Positions 1 through 10,131 of a stretch of 64,000 nt of DNA are shown here, piece after piece (position 1 is the first letter of the stretch; every line of letters begins with the position of its first letter). A model generated the notes under the pieces. It was not told the DNA's origin and ran no database searches. It saw only the letters and a program-made list of their open reading frames with translations. This stretch comes from Mesorhizobium amorphae (GTDB taxonomy: Bacteria; Pseudomonadota; Alphaproteobacteria; Rhizobiales; Rhizobiaceae): contig NZ_JHQS01000019.1 of NCBI RefSeq assembly GCF_014843845.1, positions 1-64,000 on the forward strand, in the 5' to 3' direction. Position numbers and translations under genes: made by a program.

Positions 1-265
1 GGATGAACATGCCGGCCTTCATCGCGTTGGCGGACAAAAGCACTTCCGGCACGAACAGGATGCCGTCGCGAAAATCCTCGCCGACGATGCGCATGCCTTC
101 GACAAGCGCCTCGGTCAGCACCTTGTAGGGTGCCCAGCCGCGCTCGAGCAGGATCTGTGTGCCTTCCTCGATCTCTTCCTTCAACCCGTCATAAAGGTCG
201 TCGTGCATCTGCTGCACAAGCTCGTCGTCGGAAAGCTCGGAAAGGATGATCTCGTCGTCGGCCAT
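1..265 (-). CDS. Corrinoid (B12-binding) methyltransferase subunit, MtbC/MttC-like, 3' part outside window
   Basis: The first 88 codons are visible; the C-terminal Rossmann-like cobalamin domain would lie beyond base 1. The visible part is acidic and helical (MADDEIILSELSDDEL at the start, then a segment reading LLERGWAPYKVLTEAL and VGEDFRDGILFVPEVLLSAN). This is the cap helical bundle of MetH-type B12-binding modules as found in methylamine corrinoid proteins. Known family role: it accepts a methyl group from an MttB-type methyltransferase onto cob(I)alamin and passes it on. It is the third gene of a run with mttB (2076-3626) and a binding-protein gene (362-2011), which supports the pairing. 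The ATG at 263-265 is followed directly by the acidic helix. Confidence 0.8.
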   Translation of the reverse strand, partial: MADDEIILSELSDDELVQQMHDDLYDGLKEEIEEGTQILLERGWAPYKVLTEALVEGMRIVGEDFRDGILFVPEVLLSANAMKAGMFI

Positions 266-302
266 TTGTTGCCTGCGCCAATTGCTTGTCAGTGATCTAG
301 GG

Positions 303-335
303 GCCGCCGGCACCTTTGTCATAGGTGCCGGCGGC
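303..335 (-). promoter_or_regulatory. Perfect 13-bp stem-loop between binding-protein gene and corrinoid gene
   Basis: The arms GCCGCCGGCACCT (303-315) and AGGTGCCGGCGGC (323-335) are perfectly complementary around a 7-nt loop. No T-run follows on the minus strand, so it is not a classical intrinsic terminator. Placed just after the solute-binding-protein gene, it is more likely a 3' stabilising or attenuating hairpin that keeps binding-protein mRNA more abundant than the downstream corrinoid mRNA. Confidence 0.6.
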
Positions 336-361
336 GGTTGCTTGCAGCCTCGGGAGTTATA

Positions 362-2011
362 TCAGGCGTCCAGCCAGACGTTCTGGAAGTCCATTTCGTA
401 GGTCTGGTGCATTCCGTAGTTCTTCACCTTCTTGCTCATGTGGCAGTAGAGCTTCTGCCAGAACGGCTGGATGATGACGCCGGAATCCTGCAGAATCTGC
501 TCGACGTCCTTCATCACCTCCTTGCGCTTGGCAGGATCGGCGAGCGAGAGCGCCTGCTTCAGCTTGGCGTCGAAATCCGGGTTGGCATAGGCCGTTTCGT
601 TCCAGGCCTCGCCCGAGCGATAGCCGAGGGCCAGCACCTGGACGCCCAGCGGCCGCATGTACCAGATGGTCATTGAGTATGGATATTTCGTCCAGTCGTT
701 CCAGAAGGTCGAGCCCGGCAGCACCGTGCGCTTCACCTTGATGCCGGCATCGCGTAGCTGGCCGGCGATCGCATCGCCGGTGTTCTTTTGCCATTCGTCC
801 TCGACGGTGATCAGCTCATGCTCGAAGTCGGCCTGCCCGGCATCCGCCATCAGCTTCTTGGCGGCGGCTGCATCGCGTGTCTTCTTGGGTAGCGGATAAT
901 ATTCGGGATGGATCGGGGCGACGTGGTGGTTCTCGCCGACCGTGCCGCGCCCGGCGTAGCCGAGCTGCATGACGGCATCGTTGTCGACGGCCATCTGCAG
1001 CGCGTTGCGGACCTTTTGGTCATCATAGGGCTTGTGCGTGATGTTGGTGCGGGCAACCAGCGTGGTCGCCGTCGCGACCTCCGATTTCACCAGATCCATC
1101 TTGTCGAGGGCGTCGATGAAGTCGGCCGGCGTTTCGAAATCGAGGTCGATCTCGCCGGACTCGAAGGCATTCAGCGTGGCGTTGAAGTCGGTGCCGTAGT
1201 CGATGAACTCGACACCGTCGAGCGGCGCTTCGCCACCCCACCACTTGCCGTTCTCGCGACGCTTGACGACCGCCTTCTGGCCGACGTCGTAAGAGACCAG
1301 CTCGAAAGCTCCGGTACCGATTGGCTTCTTGATCGGGTCGGCGCCATCCTTGTCGAAGTCGCGATGCATGACCAGCGCCGGATAGTCGGTGAGGCCCGGT
1401 ATGATCGCGATGTCCGGTTCGTTGAGCTTCAGCTTGACCGTGAGGTCGTCGACCTTGGTGATCGCGCCATCCTTCGCCTTACCGGTCTTTGTGTCGATCA
1501 GCGCGCCGACGCGTGCCGCCATGGAATTGCCGGAAGCACCCTTCTCGCACCAGCGGTTCAGATTGAAGACCACGTCATCGGCGTTGAAGGCATCGCCATT
1601 GTTCCAGGTGACGCCCTTGCGCAGATGCAGTGTGTATTCGGTGGCGTCATCATTGACGTCCCAGCTTTCGAGCAGGACCGGCTCGAAAGTGAACTGGTGC
1701 GTATAGCGGACGAGCGGTTCCAGCCAACAACGGGTGACGTTTGCCATCTCGGTCCAGTCATAGGTGCGCGGATCCTTCTGCGCCTTGACCGACATGGCGA
1801 CATGCAGCGTTCCGCCCTTTTTCGGTTCATCGGCCAGGGCTTTTGTCGGCGCCGCAAGGCCGATCATGCCATAGGCGAAAGCCGTCGATGCGCCAAAGGC
1901 GCTGGCCAGCGCCAGGAATTCACGCCGGTCCATGCGGCCCGCACGCGTCTCTTTCGCCATTGCCTCGATAGCGCCCGGCACGCGGTCGCCATCGCTTCTG
2001 AAGAGCGTCAT
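362..2011 (-). CDS. ABC transporter substrate-binding protein, family 5 (peptide/opine type), Tat-exported
   Basis: 549 residues. A twin-arginine signal is visible near residues 27-60 ([15 protein letters not shown], then hydrophobic stretch and ALA-type cleavage site). The mature part is an SBP_bac_5 fold ([26 protein letters not shown], then [14 protein letters not shown]). The ATG at 2009-2011 has a strong GGGAGG ribosome site about 6 nt upstream. Longer upstream reading in this frame runs over mttB and has no such site. Family role: periplasmic capture of a substrate for an ABC importer. No permease or ATPase gene is adjacent within the window. Its position between mttB and the corrinoid gene suggests, by inference only, that the ligand is a quaternary amine or a conjugate that releases one. 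Confidence 0.85.
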   Translation of the reverse strand: MTLFRSDGDRVPGAIEAMAKETRAGRMDRREFLALASAFGASTAFAYGMIGLAAPTKALADEPKKGGTLHVAMSVKAQKDPRTYDWTEMANVTRCWLEPLVRYTHQFTFEPVLLESWDVNDDATEYTLHLRKGVTWNNGDAFNADDVVFNLNRWCEKGASGNSMAARVGALIDTKTGKAKDGAITKVDDLTVKLKLNEPDIAIIPGLTDYPALVMHRDFDKDGADPIKKPIGTGAFELVSYDVGQKAVVKRRENGKWWGGEAPLDGVEFIDYGTDFNATLNAFESGEIDLDFETPADFIDALDKMDLVKSEVATATTLVARTNITHKPYDDQKVRNALQMAVDNDAVMQLGYAGRGTVGENHHVAPIHPEYYPLPKKTRDAAAAKKLMADAGQADFEHELITVEDEWQKNTGDAIAGQLRDAGIKVKRTVLPGSTFWNDWTKYPYSMTIWYMRPLGVQVLALGYRSGEAWNETAYANPDFDAKLKQALSLADPAKRKEVMKDVEQILQDSGVIIQPFWQKLYCHMSKKVKNYGMHQTYEMDFQNVWLDA

Positions 2012-2075
2012 TTTTTCCTCCCTTAGTGGTTCCGTCAGGTCTTCGCCTGTCACATCAACTAGTGCTGTTGTTCTA

Positions 2076-3626
2076 TCAACTAACGCTGTCCGGCAGCTTC
2101 TCCTCGCGCAGCGCGATGAAATCCTTGAGACCATCGGCGATGCCCTCATCGAGCTTCGGCTCCTCGTAATCCGCGAGCATGTTGCGCGCTTTCTCGCGAC
2201 CGCGCGTATCGTGGTCCTTCGCCCCTTCAGCCTTCCACTGTTCGAACGAATTGAAGTCCATGATGCTGGGCATGAAGAAAGCGGACTCGAAATGTTCGAG
2301 CGTGTGCTGGGTGCCCAGGAAATGACCCTGCGGCCCCACCTCGCGGATCGCCGCCATCGCTTCCTTGAAATCGTCGAACGGCAGCCCGCCGGCATATTTG
2401 TACCAGCCGACAAGCTGCTCGCAGTCGGTCGCGAATTTCGAGTAGCCGCAGGTCAGGCCGGCCTCGAGCCATCCAGCGGAGTGCCAGATGTAGTTGGCGC
2501 CGGCAAGGATGGCGGCATGCATCAGCATGTTAGCCTCGTAGCCGGCCTGGGCGTCGTTCAGCTTCGAGCCGACATGGAAGCCCGACGTGCGCCACGGCAG
2601 CCGGTATTTCCTGGCCAGCGCGCCCATCAGATACATCATCTGGGCGGCTTCCGGCGTGCCACCCATGGGCGCGCCGGTCTTCATGTCGACCGTGACCATG
2701 AACTGTCCGTAGATCTGCGGCGAACCCGGACGCAGCAGCTGTGTGAACGCGACGCCGGCCAGCGCTTCCGCATTGACCTGCGCGACCGCGCCGACGGCGG
2801 AGGCCGAGGTCGAGGCGCCGCATAGCGCGAAGGGCGCGAGAATCAGCGGCTGGTTGCTGCGCGCATAGACCTTCATGGCGTCCAGCATGGTGGCGTCCCA
2901 CACCAGCGGCGAGTTGCAGTTGGTGATCGCCACAAGCACCGAATTGTCGCGGACAAAATCCTCGCCGAACACGATGCCGGCCATCGCCATCGTGTCTTCC
3001 GCCCGCTCCTTCGACGTCACGATGCCCATGAACGGCTTGTCGGAGTGCTTCAGCGCTGAGTGGATGATGTGCAGATGGCGCTTGGGCACCGCAATTTCCA
3101 TCGGCTCGCAGATGACCGAGCTCGACGAGTGCAGCGCCGGCGCCATGTAGGCGAGCTTATGGAAATTGTTGAGGTCGGCGAGCGAGCCGTACCGCCTGTT
3201 GTTGTCGAGGTCGCGCACGTAAGGCGCGCCATACATCGGAACGAAGATGGAATTCTTGCCGCCGACGCGAACGGTACGCTCGGGGTTGCGCGCATTGAGG
3301 GTGAATTCCGGCGGGACCTTGGAGACCAGCTCCATCAAGAGCGCACGGTCGATACGGACGCGCGTCTCGGAGACATCGGCTCCGGCGGCCTTCCATAGGG
3401 CGATCGCCTCGTCGTCGCGGAACTCGCAGCCCACCTCTTCAAGGATCGAGAGCGACTCCTGGTGGATCAGCTCCACCGCCTCGTCCGGGACCATCTGATA
3501 GGCGGGGATCTGGCGGACCAGGGTTGGAAACGACGCTATGGGAACGCCCCGCATCGCCTTGCGCCCCAGGCGGCCGCCGCTGCGGCGATGGGCAGTTTCG
3601 GTCACTTCAACGGCCGGTGCGTTCAT
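2076..3626 (-). CDS. mttB: Non-pyrrolysine trimethylamine/glycine-betaine-type corrinoid methyltransferase (MttB superfamily, COG5598)
   Basis: 516 residues, the full length of the family. Recognisable blocks are [16 protein letters not shown] near the N-terminus, [14 protein letters not shown], the [16 protein letters not shown] segment and [17 protein letters not shown]. There is no in-frame amber codon, so this is a homologue without pyrrolysine. Biochemically studied non-Pyl members demethylate glycine betaine or related quaternary amines onto a corrinoid protein, so the substrate here cannot be assigned. The likely partner is the corrinoid protein gene at the window start. An AGGGAGG site lies upstream of the ATG. 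The gene is divergent from a LysR regulator (3719), which probably controls the operon. Confidence 0.88.
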   Translation of the reverse strand: MNAPAVEVTETAHRRSGGRLGRKAMRGVPIASFPTLVRQIPAYQMVPDEAVELIHQESLSILEEVGCEFRDDEAIALWKAAGADVSETRVRIDRALLMELVSKVPPEFTLNARNPERTVRVGGKNSIFVPMYGAPYVRDLDNNRRYGSLADLNNFHKLAYMAPALHSSSSVICEPMEIAVPKRHLHIIHSALKHSDKPFMGIVTSKERAEDTMAMAGIVFGEDFVRDNSVLVAITNCNSPLVWDATMLDAMKVYARSNQPLILAPFALCGASTSASAVGAVAQVNAEALAGVAFTQLLRPGSPQIYGQFMVTVDMKTGAPMGGTPEAAQMMYLMGALARKYRLPWRTSGFHVGSKLNDAQAGYEANMLMHAAILAGANYIWHSAGWLEAGLTCGYSKFATDCEQLVGWYKYAGGLPFDDFKEAMAAIREVGPQGHFLGTQHTLEHFESAFFMPSIMDFNSFEQWKAEGAKDHDTRGREKARNMLADYEEPKLDEGIADGLKDFIALREEKLPDSVS

Positions 3627-3705
3627 GGCAAGTCAATCCTCCCTGAGCCCGTCAACTTAGCGGGACGAAATATGACTGTGACGCTGGAAAAACCTGATCT
3701 CTTGT

Positions 3706-3720
3706 ATAAGCTCTGCTTAT
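3706..3720. promoter_or_regulatory. Candidate LysR-type operator (T-N11-A palindrome) in the mttB/lysR intergenic region
   Basis: ATAAGC-TCT-GCTTAT is a perfect 6-3-6 inverted repeat and fits the T-N11-A LysR consensus (T at 3707, A at 3719). It lies in the 92-bp divergent promoter and its last bases are the ATG of the lysR gene itself, so occupancy would directly block that gene's start. No experimental support is available from sequence alone. Confidence 0.5.
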
Positions 3721-4621
3721 GCGAAGCTTGCGCCACCTCCTGCCCTCCGCCGGCAGCCTGATCGTCTTCGAGGCGGCCGGGCGGCTGTCGAGCTTCACCG
3801 CCGCCGGGCGCGAGCTCGGCATGACGCAGGCCGCCGTCTCCTATGCTGTGCGCGGGTTGGAGGAACAGCTCGGCGCCAAGCTATTCCAACGCCGCCACCG
3901 CCAGGTCAGCCTGACCGAGGCCGGCGAGCGCTTCCATGCCGATGTCTCGCTCGGCCTGTCCCACATCCGAAAATCGGCGGAAGACCTGCGCCTGCAGGTG
4001 ACAGGCGGCCATGTGACGCTTGCCGCGTCGACCGCCTTCGGCTCGTTCTGGATGATGCCGCGCCTGCAGCAGTTCCGCGACGAATTGCCGGGCGTTGATC
4101 TACGCATCCAGACCGCCGACCGCGACCTCGACATCATCGCCGAGGGCATCCCGCTCGGCGTGCGCGGCGGCGTGCCGCGCGATTGGCCGGACTATCATTC
4201 GCTGTCGCTCTCTGACGAGGAGATCTTCCCGGTCGCAGGCCCCAACTATCTGGCGAAGTTTGGGCTGCCGAAGACCGTCGAGGAACTGGCAACGCATCGA
4301 CTCATCCATCTCGAGGAGCCCTACCGCGAGGCCCCGAACTGGGACGAATGGTTCGCGTCCGCAGGAACCAGCCTCCGTAATGCCGAGCGCGGCTTGCGCA
4401 TCAATGACTATGCCTTGGTGATTCAGGCGGTCATGGAGGGACAAGGCATCTCGCTCGGCTGGCGGCATCTGGTCGCGCGCCTCGTGGCATCTGGACTGTT
4501 GGTGCCGGTGACGGATCATGTGCTGAGGACCGGCGTCGGATTCTACGTCATCTGGCCGAAGAACCGCGAGCTGAGCGACAATGCCCGCAAGGTGCGGGAC
4601 TGGTTGGCCGCGCAGGCGTGA
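3719..4621 (+). CDS. LysR family transcriptional regulator (GcvA-like)
   Basis: 300 residues. The N-terminal winged helix-turn-helix is clear (SFTAAGRELGMTQAAVSYAVRGLEEQLGAKLFQRRHRQVSLTEAG, about residues 24-68). It is followed by a LysR_substrate domain of the GcvA group (TLAASTAFGSFWMMPRL, GISLGWRHLVARLVASGLL). It is transcribed divergently from the mttB operon, the usual arrangement for a LysR activator and its target. The chosen ATG gives the family's normal length but lies inside the palindrome at 3706-3720 with no ribosome site in front. The message could be leaderless, or the true start could be elsewhere. Confidence 0.88.
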   Translation: MRSLRHLLPSAGSLIVFEAAGRLSSFTAAGRELGMTQAAVSYAVRGLEEQLGAKLFQRRHRQVSLTEAGERFHADVSLGLSHIRKSAEDLRLQVTGGHVTLAASTAFGSFWMMPRLQQFRDELPGVDLRIQTADRDLDIIAEGIPLGVRGGVPRDWPDYHSLSLSDEEIFPVAGPNYLAKFGLPKTVEELATHRLIHLEEPYREAPNWDEWFASAGTSLRNAERGLRINDYALVIQAVMEGQGISLGWRHLVARLVASGLLVPVTDHVLRTGVGFYVIWPKNRELSDNARKVRDWLAAQA

Positions 4622-4737
4622 GGAGGCAAGCCGCATAGCTGGGATCGCAGCGAGGGGGTGCTGCCCCGCCGTCATGTCCGCTATTCCGCCGCATCGAAAA
4701 CTTCCGCATCCGTTACGAATCCGCCTATAGTGCTCCC

Positions 4738-6600
4738 ATGCCCATCCGCCAGCTTTCCGAAACGATGATCAATCAGATCGCCGCCGGCGAAGTCATCGAG
4801 CGTCCGGCGAGCGTGGTCAAGGAACTGGTCGAGAACGCGCTCGATGCCGGTGCTTCCCGCGTCGAGATCGTTACCGCCGGTGGCGGACTGAACCTGATCC
4901 GCGTCACCGACGACGGTTCAGGCATCCCCGAGCAGGAGCTGGTGCTGGCGATTGCGCGCCACTGCACGTCCAAGCTTGGCGATAACATCCACGACATCCG
5001 CTCGCTCGGCTTTCGCGGCGAGGCGCTGCCGTCGATCGGTTCGGTGGCCAGGCTGTCGATCCGCTCGCGCACTGCATCGGGCGACAGTGCGGCCGAGATC
5101 GGCATCGAGGGCGGCCGTATGTCCGCGGTCAAGCCGGCGGCGGCCAATCGCGGCACAACGGTCGAGGTGCGCGACCTATTCTTCGCCACGCCCGCCCGGC
5201 TCAAGTTCATGAAGGGCGAACGCGCCGAAAGCTCGGCTACCAGCGACGTGGTCAAGCGCATTGCCATTGCCTTCCCTGCCGTGCGCTTCACGCTGGCCGG
5301 TTCCGACCGCTCGACACTGGAATTGCCGGCGACCGAAGACAGCTCTGAGGGCCGCCTTGCCCGTGTCGCACAAGTGATGGGCGCCGACTTTCCGGACAAT
5401 GCGATCGCCATCGATGCCGAGCGGGAGAGCGTGCGGCTTTCCGGCCATGTCTCGATCCCGTCGTTCAGCCGCGCCAACGCGCTGCAGCAATATGCCTATG
5501 TCAATGGCCGGCCGGTGCGCGACAAGCTGATCGCCGGCGCCATTCGCGGCGCTTTCGCCGACGTGCTGCCACGCGACCGCCACGCGGTGACCGTGCTGTT
5601 CCTGACGCTCGATCCGGGAACCGTCGACGTCAATGTCCACCCGGCCAAGGCCGATGTGCGCTTCCGCGATCCCGGACTGGTGCGCGGGCTGATCGTCGGC
5701 GCCATCCGCGAGGCGCTGGCCAATGCCGGCATCCGCGCCGCGACTACAGGTGCGGCCGGCATGATGGCGGCGTTCCGGCCGGGTGCTGCCAGCTACGCGC
5801 ATCCCGGACCGGCCAATGGCCACCGCAGCTACGATGCGGCCTATCGCGCCTCGGGCTTTTCCGGGTTCGACCGCTCAGCGCAGCGGCCGCTCGACATGGA
5901 AGGCGGTGGGCTCGGCAATGGCGGCTTCCGCGAGAACGATCAGGCCGCCTTCGATGCCGGGCCGCTGGCCAGCGCCGATGCGCGAGCCGGCCAGGACGAG
6001 GCGGCCGAGACGCTGCTCGGCACAGTGCTGGGTGCGGCGCGGGCGCAGGTGCATGAGAACTACATCGTCGCCCAAACCAGGGATTCGCTCGTCATCGTCG
6101 ACCAGCACGCGGCGCATGAGCGGCTGGTCTACGAAGCCTTGAAGAATGCGCTGCATGCCCGTGCGGTGCCCTCGCAGATGCTGCTTCTGCCGGAGATCGT
6201 CGACCTGCCTGAGGAGGATGCCGAGCGGCTTGCCATGCATTCCGAGACCTTGGCCCGCTTCGGCCTCGGCATCGAGCGCTTCGGTCCGGGTGCGGTGGCA
6301 GTGCGCGAGACACCGTCGATGCTGGGCGAGACCAATGTGCAGCAGCTGGTGCGCGACCTCGCCGACGAGATCGCCGACAACGATACGGTCGAGACGCTGA
6401 AAGGCCGACTGGACAGGATCGCCGCGACCATGGCCTGCCATGGCTCGGTGCGCTCCGGCCGTCTGCTGAAGGCCGAGGAGATGAACGCGCTGTTGCGCCA
6501 GATGGAGGCGACGCCGGGCTCCGGCACCTGCAACCACGGTCGCCCGACCTATATCGAGCTCAAGCTCGCCGACATAGAAAGGCTGTTCGGGCGGCGGTGA
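4738..6600 (+). CDS. mutL: DNA mismatch repair protein MutL with endonuclease motif
   Basis: 620 residues. GHKL ATPase motifs are in order: [27 protein letters not shown] (motif I with E and N), [17 protein letters not shown] and [20 protein letters not shown] low-complexity linker (about 330-420) precedes the C-terminal dimerisation domain. That domain carries [12 protein letters not shown] from residue 455, which fits the DQHA(X)2E(X)4E metal-binding endonuclease motif, plus ACHGSVRSG and TCNHGRP. The protein is therefore expected to nick DNA itself, as in bacteria without MutH. It acts with MutS, which is not in the window. No operon partner is evident; the next gene starts 43 nt downstream. 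Confidence 0.97.
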   Translation: MPIRQLSETMINQIAAGEVIERPASVVKELVENALDAGASRVEIVTAGGGLNLIRVTDDGSGIPEQELVLAIARHCTSKLGDNIHDIRSLGFRGEALPSIGSVARLSIRSRTASGDSAAEIGIEGGRMSAVKPAAANRGTTVEVRDLFFATPARLKFMKGERAESSATSDVVKRIAIAFPAVRFTLAGSDRSTLELPATEDSSEGRLARVAQVMGADFPDNAIAIDAERESVRLSGHVSIPSFSRANALQQYAYVNGRPVRDKLIAGAIRGAFADVLPRDRHAVTVLFLTLDPGTVDVNVHPAKADVRFRDPGLVRGLIVGAIREALANAGIRAATTGAAGMMAAFRPGAASYAHPGPANGHRSYDAAYRASGFSGFDRSAQRPLDMEGGGLGNGGFRENDQAAFDAGPLASADARAGQDEAAETLLGTVLGAARAQVHENYIVAQTRDSLVIVDQHAAHERLVYEALKNALHARAVPSQMLLLPEIVDLPEEDAERLAMHSETLARFGLGIERFGPGAVAVRETPSMLGETNVQQLVRDLADEIADNDTVETLKGRLDRIAATMACHGSVRSGRLLKAEEMNALLRQMEATPGSGTCNHGRPTYIELKLADIERLFGRR

Positions 6601-6643
6601 AGACTGTCTCTGGACCCTCTTCGCCGCTTTTCGAGGTCGCCTC

Positions 6644-7164
6644 GTGCAACGGATCGTAATTCTCGGAAATGCTGGAAGCGGCAAATCAACCCTGGCGAGG
6701 GAAGTGGGTGAACGGCTGAAATTGCCGGTCGTGCATTTGGACAGACTGTTCTGGGGCCGGGTTGGACCAAACCTCAAAATGAGGTCTTTCGTGCAAGCGT
6801 CAACCAAGCCATCTCTGGTAACGGCTGGGTGTGCGAGGGAAACTACTATCGGCAGACTTTCGACCTAAGGCTGCCCCGCGCCAATCTCGTTGTCTGGCTC
6901 GACACCCCTCGCGTAACCTGCCTGAGCCGGGTCATATTGCGTGGCGCATTGAACCGGCCTCGGCTTGATCTTGCGACCGGATGCCGGGAGAGACTGGACA
7001 AAGAGTTTTTGGAGTTTCTGCGCTACATCTGGAATTTCGACCGTGACAGTCGACCGCTCATCGAGCAGGAGCGGCTGGCGAGGGGAGCACTGGTGCCGGT
7101 GATCAACTTGCGTGGCAGCCGTCAGATATCCGACTTCGTAAGCTCGCTTGCTCGCCAGCCCTAA
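6644..7164 (+). pseudogene. Adenylate-kinase-like P-loop NTPase, split by a one-base deletion
   Basis: The first reading frame opens with a P-loop ([24 protein letters not shown]) and [10 protein letters not shown], as in the FlaR/adenylate-kinase-like family. It then loses sense. Shifting by one base after the GGGG run at 6753-6756 restores [17 protein letters not shown] and joins the downstream frame ([27 protein letters not shown] ... IWNFDRDSRP), which ends at 7164. The reconstructed protein of about 173 residues has the expected length and order. So one G appears to be missing near 6753-6758: either a recent inactivation or a homopolymer base-call error. Otherwise both halves look well conserved. 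Confidence 0.8.
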
Positions 7165-7191
7165 TGCAGCCAACTGCTACAACACTCTGAT

Positions 7192-8085
7192 TCACCTCTT
7201 CAAATTCACCACGACGACGCCGCCAAGCGCCAGTGCGCCGCCGATCATGCCGAGCAGGGTCGGCACTTCGCCGAGCCAGAAGAAGCCGATGAGGGTGGCC
7301 ACCGGCGACACCAGATAGAGGAAGTTCGAGGCGCGCGCGGCCGGCAGGCGCGACAGCGCGGTTGCCCAGGCGGCGTAGGCGATCAGGCTCGGCACGATGC
7401 CGAGAAAGATGACGGCACCGAGCCCGGCGGCGTCGGCGACCGCGGCCTGCGAGAGCGCGTTGGGCAGGAAGGGTGCCAGGCAGAGTGCGCCGAGCACCAT
7501 GTTGGAGGCGGCGATGGTCAGCGGATGGTGGCGGGCAAAGAGCGGCTTCTGGACGATGGTGTTGACGGCTGAGCACAGGGCGGAGCCCAAGACCAGCAGT
7601 GCGCCGGTGTTGAAATGCAGGCCCTGCCCCTCGCCCATGGCGATGACGCCGATGCCGGCAAAAGAGATCGCCGTGCCGAGCCAGGCCAGACCGGAGAAGC
7701 GTTCGCCAAGCAGCGCCATGGCCATGATGGCGGTGAAGATCGGGCTGACGTTGATGATGAAGCCGGCGGCACCGGCCGAAACCGTCAGCTCGCCGAAATT
7801 GAGCATCGCCGTGTAGAGCGCGACGAAGATGGCGCCACCGAAGGCGAAGCGCCACAATTCGTCGATCCTGGGCAGCGCCGGGCGCTTGACGGCGAGGAAG
7901 ATCGCGGCCGGCACGGCGGCGATGGCGAAGCGCAGCGCACCGAGTTCCAGCGGATCGAAGGCAGCGAGGCCGGCGCGGATGGCCGGAAAGGCCGAGGCCC
8001 AGCCGACCACGGTGAGGGCCACCGCGATGACCGCCGTGGTGTCCATGCGCTGTGTCGAATTCAACGTGCCGGTGTAAGCGCTCAT
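7192..8085 (-). CDS. DMT superfamily (EamA) transporter
   Basis: 297 residues forming about ten hydrophobic helices in two EamA repeats (first [23 protein letters not shown], second [21 protein letters not shown]). The family consists of inner-membrane exporters or importers of amino acids, nucleotides or other metabolites; the substrate cannot be read from sequence. The ATG at 8083-8085 has GAGG about 8 nt upstream. It is divergent from a LysR gene (8169) with an 83-bp shared promoter region, which suggests that LysR controls it. Confidence 0.88.
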   Translation of the reverse strand: MSAYTGTLNSTQRMDTTAVIAVALTVVGWASAFPAIRAGLAAFDPLELGALRFAIAAVPAAIFLAVKRPALPRIDELWRFAFGGAIFVALYTAMLNFGELTVSAGAAGFIINVSPIFTAIMAMALLGERFSGLAWLGTAISFAGIGVIAMGEGQGLHFNTGALLVLGSALCSAVNTIVQKPLFARHHPLTIAASNMVLGALCLAPFLPNALSQAAVADAAGLGAVIFLGIVPSLIAYAAWATALSRLPAARASNFLYLVSPVATLIGFFWLGEVPTLLGMIGGALALGGVVVVNLKR

Positions 8086-8168
8086 CTGACCGTCCTCGCG
8101 ATTCAATTGCATGATGTATAGAAATGCCATTGCCGCCGGTTGACAAACGAGCAAATCGAGGGTCACCT

Positions 8169-9101
8169 GTGAGCATGGATCACAGCTCAGAACCGATGCT
8201 GCCGCTCGAGACCTTGCGCGCCTTCGACGCGGCGGCGCGCACCGGGAGTTTTTCAGCCGCCGCCGAAAAGCTCAACCTCACCCATGGCGCCGTCAGCCGG
8301 CAGATCGCAAAGCTGGAAGACTGGCTGGGGCTGAAAGTGTTCGATCGCGGCGCGCGCGGCGTGTCGCTGACCATCGAGGGTAATCGTCTGCATCTCAGGA
8401 CCACCGAAGCCTTCGCGCTGATCGCGAGCAATTCCGACCGCTGGGTGGAGCCGCGCGGCACCGCCGTGGTGCGGCTCGCCTCGATTCCCTCGGTGGGAGG
8501 ACTGTGGCTGATGCCACGCATGGCAGCGCTTGAAAGCAACCCGACCAAATTGCGCATCGTGCTCGACGTCGACAACCGCCAGGCCGATCTCGCCGATGAA
8601 GGCATCGATCTTTCGGTGCGCTGCGGGCGCGGCCGCATTCCCGGCCGCGTTTCGGTGCAGCTGTTCGAGGAACATGTCTTCCCCGTAGCCTCGCCGGAAC
8701 TGGCGAACGAGATCGGCCGTGGCGATCCTGCCCGGCTGCTCAAATTCCCGCTGATCAACGATTCCGATGCGTCCACCTGGCGCGCCTGGTTCGCGGCGCA
8801 GGGCATGGATTACCGCCCGCGCCCGCACGACCGCCGCTTCGAGGATTACAATCTGGTGCTCGATGCCGCGGCGCATGGGCTGGGCATCGCACTGGCGCGG
8901 CCGCCGCTGACGCAGGATCAGCTGAAGTCGGGCCGCATCGTCGCGGTCGACGACCGCGTCGCTCTCAATCCGATCTCCTACTGGCTCGACCGGCCTGCCG
9001 GCCGCCCGCGTGCCGCCGCCGCCGACCTTGCCCGCCGCATCGCGGCGCAGGCCGGGCTGGCGCCGGAAAGGATCGAGGCGTTCATCGAGGCCGAGAATTA
9101 G
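8169..9101 (+). CDS. LysR family transcriptional regulator (GcvA/AmpR-like)
   Basis: 310 residues from a GTG start with GAGGG 6 nt upstream (8158-8162). An ATG two codons later is possible but too far from that site. The helix-turn-helix ([35 protein letters not shown]) is followed by a GcvA-type effector domain ([33 protein letters not shown]). The gene is divergent from the DMT transporter at 7192-8085, its likely target. Its 3' end overlaps by 4 nt the end of the convergent gene at 9098-9694. Confidence 0.87.
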   Translation: MSMDHSSEPMLPLETLRAFDAAARTGSFSAAAEKLNLTHGAVSRQIAKLEDWLGLKVFDRGARGVSLTIEGNRLHLRTTEAFALIASNSDRWVEPRGTAVVRLASIPSVGGLWLMPRMAALESNPTKLRIVLDVDNRQADLADEGIDLSVRCGRGRIPGRVSVQLFEEHVFPVASPELANEIGRGDPARLLKFPLINDSDASTWRAWFAAQGMDYRPRPHDRRFEDYNLVLDAAAHGLGIALARPPLTQDQLKSGRIVAVDDRVALNPISYWLDRPAGRPRAAAADLARRIAAQAGLAPERIEAFIEAEN

Positions 9102-9694
9102 CGAAGCATCATCAGCACAAAGCCGACGATCGCGCAGGCAAGCATCCCGGCGCCAAACGACATCAGTCCGATGCTCATCTGCCTGGGTTCGGGCTCCGCC
9201 ATGTCGCCCGGCCGAGAGCCGCGCTGCCCTTGTCTCGCTTCCGAGCCGATGGTGGGAGCACGGCGAAGCGGCGAGACCTCTGCTGTGAGAAGCGCCAACC
9301 AAGCCATGACAATTGGCTTGCCGCCCTCATCTGTGGTCACCTGGGCCAGCGCCAAGCCACGTTGCGCGGTGTCGGCTTCCGGCGCCTGTCTCCTCGTGGC
9401 GGTTGTGACCGGCGTGGCATCGCTTGCCGCGTCCGCGCCCGGGTCGACCAGGAGCCGGTAGGCATGCTCGATCTCGGACGAGGACAATTGCTGCGGCATT
9501 CCGGAACCGCCGGCCGGCAGCAGGGTCGGCAGCACAGCCGCCACCGGCTGCGACGGCCCTACCGCCGGTGCCGGCGGCGCAACCAATGCCTTGATGAGTG
9601 CCGTCCTCGCTGGATCGGTCTTCGCCGACGGCAAAGCCTCCGGCGTGAATGCTTCCCGCAACAGCGATGTCAGGCGGGCAGAGGAAATGTCCAT
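9098..9694 (-). CDS. Hypothetical protein with single C-terminal membrane anchor
   Basis: 198 residues, no recognised domain. The N-terminal part (MDISSARLTSLLREAF, then TALIKALVAPPAPAVG) is alanine/proline-rich and probably disordered. A short helical stretch, SSSEIEHAYRLLVDPG, is followed by another linker. The last 22 residues are a hydrophobic anchor ([21 protein letters not shown]), which suggests a tail-anchored inner-membrane protein. There is no operon partner. Third-position GC preference looks normal, so it is probably a real gene, but its function is unknown. Confidence 0.55.
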   Translation of the reverse strand: MDISSARLTSLLREAFTPEALPSAKTDPARTALIKALVAPPAPAVGPSQPVAAVLPTLLPAGGSGMPQQLSSSEIEHAYRLLVDPGADAASDATPVTTATRRQAPEADTAQRGLALAQVTTDEGGKPIVMAWLALLTAEVSPLRRAPTIGSEARQGQRGSRPGDMAEPEPRQMSIGLMSFGAGMLACAIVGFVLMMLR

Positions 9695-9762
9695 GCCGGT
9701 CCCCGCAAGAGCGGTTCATCGTTTCACCGAAACGCCGAACCACTCTATCTCTTTGTCTTGAC

Positions 9763-9806
9763 GCAATCCCGGACGGAAAACCGTTTCACACTTTTCCAGG
9801 AATTGC
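9763..9806. repeat. Imperfect intergenic palindrome with AAAACCG...CACTTTT core
   Basis: Arms starting GCAATCCCGGACGGAAAA and ending CTTTTCCAGGAATTGC pair imperfectly around CCGTTTCACA. The same core layout (AAAACCG, four to six bases, CACTTTT inside a longer palindrome) recurs at 32776-32822, so this looks like a dispersed extragenic palindrome family. It sits in the roughly 200-bp gap between the 9098-9694 gene and the DUF2093 gene. The rest of that gap shows nothing recognisable. Confidence 0.55.
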
Positions 9807-9900
9807 TCTTCGGACAATAGGCCATCAGCATTGCGTCAAGCTTGACCTCGCCGGCAATTTATGGCGATGACATCCTCATGAACCTTGGCGCCACCTCATG

Positions 9901-10131
9901 ATGAACCGCTTCGAAGGCCCGGGCGGCAAGGAAGCCCGGATTCGCTATCTCGATGGCGATTTCCAGGTCACCAGCCCCGGCACGTTCGTGCGCTGCGCGG
10001 TGACCGGCGAGAGCATCCCGCTCGACGAGCTCAAATATTGGAGCGTCGCCAGGCAAGAGCCTTATGCGAACGCCACGGCCTCGCTGCGGCGTGAGATGGA
10101 AGCGAATCCGGATCTGCGCAGCCGGCGCTAG
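9901..10131 (+). CDS. DUF2093 domain-containing protein
   Basis: 76 residues (FEGPGGKEARIRYLDGDFQV, CAVTGESIPLDELKYWSVARQEPY). The whole protein is the DUF2093 domain, known only as a conserved alphaproteobacterial family usually found near lpxK. Two adjacent ATGs exist (9898 and 9901); the second gives the usual MNRFEGPGG start. Neither has a good ribosome site. Its stop abuts the stop of lpxK (10132), which is convergent. The two cysteine-poor halves give no catalytic hint. Confidence 0.8.
   Translation: MNRFEGPGGKEARIRYLDGDFQVTSPGTFVRCAVTGESIPLDELKYWSVARQEPYANATASLRREMEANPDLRSRR

Noticed and set aside
2076-3626. Pyrrolysine-containing trimethylamine methyltransferase
   Set aside because: The reading frame has no internal TAG, and no pyl genes are visible. 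The non-Pyl MttB group fits better.
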